Below are positions 21,674 to 25,434 of a stretch of DNA of 25,434 nt, in pieces; position 1 is the first letter of the stretch; every line of letters begins with the position of its first letter. The notes under the pieces are model-generated. The model had not been told where the DNA came from, made no database searches, and saw nothing but the letters and a program-made list of their open reading frames with translations. Origin of the DNA: Segatella salivae DSM 15606. GTDB taxonomy: Bacteria; Bacteroidota; Bacteroidia; Bacteroidales; Bacteroidaceae. The stretch is from the NCBI RefSeq assembly GCF_000185845.1, contig NZ_GL629647.1, positions 1,772,374-1,797,807 on the forward strand, written 5' to 3'. Position numbers and translations under genes: made by a program.

Positions 21674-23521
21674 ATGACACACGAAGAAAACGAGAAGCGT
21701 CTGGCCTATCTTAAGAACATAGTTCTCAACATGCCTGAGAAGCCAGGCAGTTATCAGTTCTATGATGAAAACCATACTATCATTTATGTGGGTAAGGCCA
21801 AGCGACTCAAGCAACGTGTTTCTTCATATTTCCACAAAGAAGTAGACAGATTCAAAACTAAAGTGTTGGTATCTAAGATAAGAGATATCAGTTATACAGT
21901 AGTTAAAACGGAGGAAGATGCGCTGTTATTAGAGAATAGTCTCATCAAGAAATATAATCCTCGATACAATGTTTTGTTGAAAGACGGGAAGACTTATCCA
22001 AGTATTTGCATCACCAACGAATATTTTCCACGCATCTTTAAGACGCGAACCATCAACAAACACTACGGCACTTTCTATGGTCCCTACCCTCATGTGGGCA
22101 GCATGAACGCTATCCTCGACATCATCAAACGTCTTTACAAGCCTCGCACTTGCCGTCTATCTCTGACAAAAGAAGGTATCGCCCAGGGAAAGTTTAAGCC
22201 TTGCTTGGAGTACCATATCCATAATTGTGGTGGCCCATGTATTAATAAACAGAGCTATGAAGAGTATCAAGAGAACATGAATCAAGCGCGAGAGATTCTG
22301 AAAGGCAACACGCGTGAGGTCTCAAAGCGACTCTATCGATTGATGATGAAGAATGCAGAGTTGCTGAAATTTGAGGTTGCCGAAGATCTCAAAAACAAGA
22401 TTTCATTGCTCAACGACTTTGTAAGTAAGAGCGAAGTTGTTAGCTATACTATCGACGATGTGGATGTATTTACCATCATAGATGACGATAACAACCGCAA
22501 CGCTTACATTAATTATATACACGTGCGCAAGGGAACCATCAATCAAAGTTTTACGTTTGAGTACAAGCGTAAACTTGATGAGCGTGACGAAGAGCTGCTT
22601 ATCACGGCCATTCCTGACATTCGTGAGCGCTTCAAGAGCCATGCAAAAGAGATTATTGTGCCTTTTGAGATGGAGTGGAAGATGAAGGAAGCCACGTTCG
22701 TTATACCGCAACGAGGGGATAAAAAGCATCTTCTTGAGCTGTCAGAAATGAATGGAAAGCAGTATAAATTCGACCGTTTGAAGCAGGCAGAGAAGCTAAA
22801 TCCTGAGCAGAAACAAACGCGATTGATGAAAGAATTGCAAGAGAAATTAAGACTACCTAAGTTACCTTATCAGATAGAATGCTTCGATAACAGCAACATT
22901 TCGGGTACCGATGCCGTGGCAGGATGTATCGTTTACAAGGGCATGAAACCCTCACGGAAAGACTATCGCAAGTATAACATCAAGACAGTTGAGGGACCTG
23001 ACGACTACGCCTCTATGCAAGAGGTAGTTCGTCGACGTTATTCGCGCATGAAAGAAGAGCATCTTCCCCTGCCCGATCTCATCATTACAGATGGTGGAAA
23101 AGGGCAAATGGATGTCGTAAAAGAGGTGGTTGTCGATGAACTTCAACTTGATATACCGATTGCCGGCCTTGCAAAAGACGACCGACATCGCACCAACGAG
23201 CTGCTCTATGGCTTTCCTCCACAGACCGTTGGACTTGATATAAAGAGTGAACTCTTTAAGGTGTTGACGCAAATACAGGATGAAGTTCACCGCTTTGCTA
23301 TCACTTTCCATCGCGACAAGCGTTCAAAGCACGCCCTACATAGCGAACTTGACGACATCAAAGGACTCGGACCAAAGGGTAAAGAGGCTTTACTGAAGCG
23401 CCTAAAGACTGTAAAGGGCATTAAAGATGCTGATTATCAGGAGATTGTTAGCATCCTTGGACAAGCAAAAGGAACTCTCGTTTATAAACATTTTCACCCA
23501 GATTCACCCACAACAGAATAA
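21674..23521 (+). CDS. uvrC: Excinuclease ABC subunit C
   Basis: Makes the two incisions in nucleotide excision repair with UvrA and UvrB. 615 residues, full length. The GIY-YIG domain for the 3' cut begins PGSYQFY (24-30) with IYVGKAKRLKQR (37-48). Four cysteines (Cys160, 177, 185, 189) fit the iron-sulfur cluster reported for UvrC. A UVR helix pair is at about 206-250. The RNase H-like domain for the 5' cut starts at IECFDNSNISGTDAV (401-415), with Asp405 as a catalytic residue. Helix-hairpin-helix motifs are at about 562-605. dtd follows after 19 bp. Confidence 0.95.
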   Translation: MTHEENEKRLAYLKNIVLNMPEKPGSYQFYDENHTIIYVGKAKRLKQRVSSYFHKEVDRFKTKVLVSKIRDISYTVVKTEEDALLLENSLIKKYNPRYNVLLKDGKTYPSICITNEYFPRIFKTRTINKHYGTFYGPYPHVGSMNAILDIIKRLYKPRTCRLSLTKEGIAQGKFKPCLEYHIHNCGGPCINKQSYEEYQENMNQAREILKGNTREVSKRLYRLMMKNAELLKFEVAEDLKNKISLLNDFVSKSEVVSYTIDDVDVFTIIDDDNNRNAYINYIHVRKGTINQSFTFEYKRKLDERDEELLITAIPDIRERFKSHAKEIIVPFEMEWKMKEATFVIPQRGDKKHLLELSEMNGKQYKFDRLKQAEKLNPEQKQTRLMKELQEKLRLPKLPYQIECFDNSNISGTDAVAGCIVYKGMKPSRKDYRKYNIKTVEGPDDYASMQEVVRRRYSRMKEEHLPLPDLIITDGGKGQMDVVKEVVVDELQLDIPIAGLAKDDRHRTNELLYGFPPQTVGLDIKSELFKVLTQIQDEVHRFAITFHRDKRSKHALHSELDDIKGLGPKGKEALLKRLKTVKGIKDADYQEIVSILGQAKGTLVYKHFHPDSPTTE

Positions 23522-23528
23522 TTTTTAG

Positions 23529-23536
23529 TATATTTG
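23529..23536 (+). promoter_or_regulatory. -7 element of a dtd promoter
   Basis: TATATTTG fits TAnnTTTG and lies only 4 bp before the dtd ATG, in the 19-bp gap after uvrC. The -33 region inside uvrC is poor. If active, the dtd transcript would begin at about its start codon. Confidence 0.45.
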
Positions 23537-23540
23537 CCCT

Positions 23541-23993
23541 ATGAGAATTATCATTCAACGCTGTGCAAACGCCTCAGTAACGATTAATAATTGCGTGAAA
23601 GCCGCTATCAATAAGGGTTATCTTATCCTGTTAGGCATCGAGGAAAGTGACACAAAAGACGACGCCAACTGGCTGATACACAAGGTAATAAACCTTAGAA
23701 TCTTTGATGATGAGCAAGGAGTTATGAACAAATCTATCATGGAAATAGGAGGTGAAATCCTTGTTATCTCGCAGTTTACGCTCTTTGCAAGCTATAAGAA
23801 AGGCAATAGACCATCGTGGCTTCGGGCTGCAAAACATGAGATATCTGTACCACTCTACGAGTATTTTTGCAACGAACTATCGAATAAACTCGGTCGACCT
23901 GTAGGCACAGGTGAGTTTGGTGCCGACATGAAAGTGGCGCTTGTAAACGATGGTCCGGTAACAATTTGCATGGATAGTAAGGCAAAAGAGTAA
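23541..23993 (+). CDS. dtd: D-aminoacyl-tRNA deacylase
   Basis: Removes D-amino acids (and glycine from tRNA-Ala) mischarged on tRNA. 150 residues, full length. Both active-site motifs are present: SQFTLFASYKKGNRPSW with the SQFT loop at 77-80, and the cross-subunit Gly-Pro motif NDGPVTI at 136-142. The start ATG follows a -7 promoter element by 4 bp and no ribosome site is visible. Probably transcribed both from uvrC and from its own promoter. Confidence 0.95.
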   Translation: MRIIIQRCANASVTINNCVKAAINKGYLILLGIEESDTKDDANWLIHKVINLRIFDDEQGVMNKSIMEIGGEILVISQFTLFASYKKGNRPSWLRAAKHEISVPLYEYFCNELSNKLGRPVGTGEFGADMKVALVNDGPVTICMDSKAKE

Positions 23994-24094
23994 GGCATCT
24001 CCCATAAACCACATCATCAAAAGCCTCATCCCTTTCCGTGGAAAGATTTAGAGCATAAGGTGCTTTCATTCAAACAATTAGATAATATACAACA

Positions 24095-24418
24095 ATGACC
24101 CTTCAAGAAGCACAGCAATCCGTAGACGAATGGATTAAAACTTATGGCGTTCGCTACTTTAACGAACTCACGAATATGGCCTGTCTCACCGAAGAAGTGG
24201 GTGAGTTGGCACGCGTCATTGCCCGCAAATACGGCGAGCAGAGTTTCAAACCGGGTGATAAAGCCAATCTTGGCGAGGAGATGGCCGACGTACTTTGGGT
24301 GCTCCTTTGCCTTGCCAATCAAACCGGAGTGGACCTCACGACCGAGTTACAAAAGAGTTTTGACAAGAAAACTCGCCGTGATCACGACCGCCATTTGAAT
24401 AATAACAAACTGAAATAA
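24095..24418 (+). CDS. MazG-type nucleotide pyrophosphohydrolase
   Basis: 107 residues, one all-alpha NTP pyrophosphatase domain. The metal-binding motifs are LTEEVGELAR (Glu33, Glu34, Glu37) and GEEMADVLW (Glu62, Asp65), spaced as in the MazG/dCTPase superfamily. It probably cleaves non-canonical or excess nucleotides to monophosphates in the cytoplasm; the substrate cannot be told. It lies 101 bp after dtd and 87 bp before deoC, a plausible nucleotide-housekeeping cluster. The gap 23994-24094 holds a small CTTTCC/GGAAAG hairpin only. Confidence 0.85.
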   Translation: MTLQEAQQSVDEWIKTYGVRYFNELTNMACLTEEVGELARVIARKYGEQSFKPGDKANLGEEMADVLWVLLCLANQTGVDLTTELQKSFDKKTRRDHDRHLNNNKLK

Positions 24419-24505
24419 GTAGCTTTTCTTGCGCTGAAAGCACTTGAGAAGCGAAAACAGCTGAATCATTATAAACTGAAAATAAATCCTTAACAAAGCA
24501 ACATT

Positions 24506-25434
24506 ATGGCATATACAAAGACCATTTTGCCTGAAAACGGAGGCAAAAACATGAAGAATGACGACAAGAGTAAATATGAAGAAGCTCTTGAACAGTATGA
24601 CACTACCCTCAACGATGCTGATGTTCAGGCTGCTGTAAAGCAGATTATCGAAGAGAAAGTGCCTCAAAATGACACACGAGACATCAAGAAATTCCTCTTC
24701 GGAAGCATCGAACTCACCACCCTTAGCACCACCGACACCGAGGAAAAGGTGCTGCGTATGGTGGAGAAAGTTAATCAATTCGACCGCGAATACCCTGATA
24801 TCCCCCACGTAGCTGCCGTTTGTGTCTATCCCGTCTTTACCGAACTCGTGGCCAATAGCCTTGAAGTTGACGGCGTACAGATTACTAATGTCTGTGGCAA
24901 TTTCCCCTCTTCACAGGCTCGAATGGAAGTAAAAGTGGCTGAAACTCAGCTTGCTGTGGCCGACGGCGCTACCGAAATAGACATCGTTATGCCTGTAGGC
25001 AAGTTCTTAAGTGACGATTATGAGGGCATGTGCGACGACATTTCAGAGATGAAACAGGCATGCGGAAACGTGCCTATGAAGGTGATTTTGGAGACTGGCG
25101 ACCTGCAATCATGCAGTAATATCAAGAAAGCTGCCCTGCTTTCTATGTATGCCGGTGCCGACTATATCAAGACTTCTACGGGCAAAGAAAAGGTAAGTGC
25201 CACGCCAGAAGCAGCATATGTAATGTGCAAGGCTATCAAAGAATACTATGATAAGACTGGCATACAGATAGGTTTTAAGCCCGCTGGCGGCATTAACTCG
25301 GTCATGGATGCCATTATCTACTATACTATCGTTAAAGAGGTCTTAGGCGAAAAATGGCTCACTAATCAGTGGTTCCGCATGGGAACAAGTCGATTGGCTA
25401 ACCTCTTGCTTAGTGAAATCCTCGAAAAAGAGAC
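24506..25434 (+). CDS. deoC: Deoxyribose-phosphate aldolase, 3' end beyond window
   Basis: Splits deoxyribose 5-phosphate into glyceraldehyde 3-phosphate and acetaldehyde in deoxynucleoside catabolism. The frame from the ATG at 24506 is open for 309 codons to the right edge, close to the full length expected for the Bacteroidales form (longer than the 259-residue E. coli enzyme because of about 50 extra N-terminal residues). Key residues are Lys222 in YIKTSTG (Schiff base), Lys258 in FKPAGG, and Asp159 in ATEIDIVMPVG. Placing it behind the MazG-type gene suggests a nucleotide-salvage role for both. Confidence 0.95.
   Translation, partial: MAYTKTILPENGGKNMKNDDKSKYEEALEQYDTTLNDADVQAAVKQIIEEKVPQNDTRDIKKFLFGSIELTTLSTTDTEEKVLRMVEKVNQFDREYPDIPHVAAVCVYPVFTELVANSLEVDGVQITNVCGNFPSSQARMEVKVAETQLAVADGATEIDIVMPVGKFLSDDYEGMCDDISEMKQACGNVPMKVILETGDLQSCSNIKKAALLSMYAGADYIKTSTGKEKVSATPEAAYVMCKAIKEYYDKTGIQIGFKPAGGINSVMDAIIYYTIVKEVLGEKWLTNQWFRMGTSRLANLLLSEILEKE

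Overview
The window looks like a chromosomal segment of a Bacteroidales bacterium, most probably Prevotellaceae. The evidence is (1) promoters of the Bacteroidetes type (TTTG, 19-21 bp, TAnnTTTG) in front of several genes; (2) the long lepB with a short S26 paralogue beside it, next to dapB; (3) a three-gene sdhC-sdhA-sdhB set with a b558-type cytochrome; (4) a DUF2851 protein, a DUF4369/TlpA-like lipid-free thioredoxin and a cambialistic-type SOD; (5) C-rich and palindromic intergenic repeats common in this phylum. Family assignments come from recognising motifs by eye; no search was run.

Layout: 1-2629 (minus) dapB, lepB and a partial divergent signal-peptidase paralogue. 2946-6829 (plus) DUF2851 protein, hotdog thioesterase, dprA and dusB. 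6830-8633 is a 1.8-kb non-coding block packed with palindromes: two 277/276-bp copies of a composite repeat, in which one 33-bp hairpin is inverted between the copies. 8634-12626 (plus) a cold-shock-type DEAD-box helicase with a TTG start, a periplasmic TlpA-like protein, and sodB, separated by clear terminators. 12974-14280 (plus) a compact ECF-sigma module: small membrane protein, sigma factor, and a putative membrane anti-sigma protein. 14705-18721 (minus) sdhC-sdhA-sdhB, interrupted between sdhA and sdhB by a four-helix-bundle (23S-IVS-type) gene bounded by 19-bp inverted repeats. 18963-25434 (plus) mnmG, apt, uvrC, dtd, a MazG-type pyrophosphohydrolase, and deoC, which runs off the right edge.

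Most genes are housekeeping: diaminopimelate synthesis, protein export, tRNA modification and proofreading, DNA uptake and repair, anaerobic fumarate respiration, oxygen defence, purine and deoxynucleoside salvage. Two perfect parS-like palindromes (TGTTTCACGTGAAACA) lie on either side of apt, each buried in a terminator-like hairpin. Together with mnmG this suggests the window is near the chromosome origin. The least ordinary parts are the composite repeat block with its flipped hairpin, the mobile-looking insertion in the sdh operon, the parS pair, the ECF module with GAAC/GTTC palindromes upstream, a signal-peptidase paralogue lacking the catalytic lysine, and several promoters placed so close to start codons that the mRNAs should be leaderless. 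I did not find a clearly new multi-gene defence or metabolic system.
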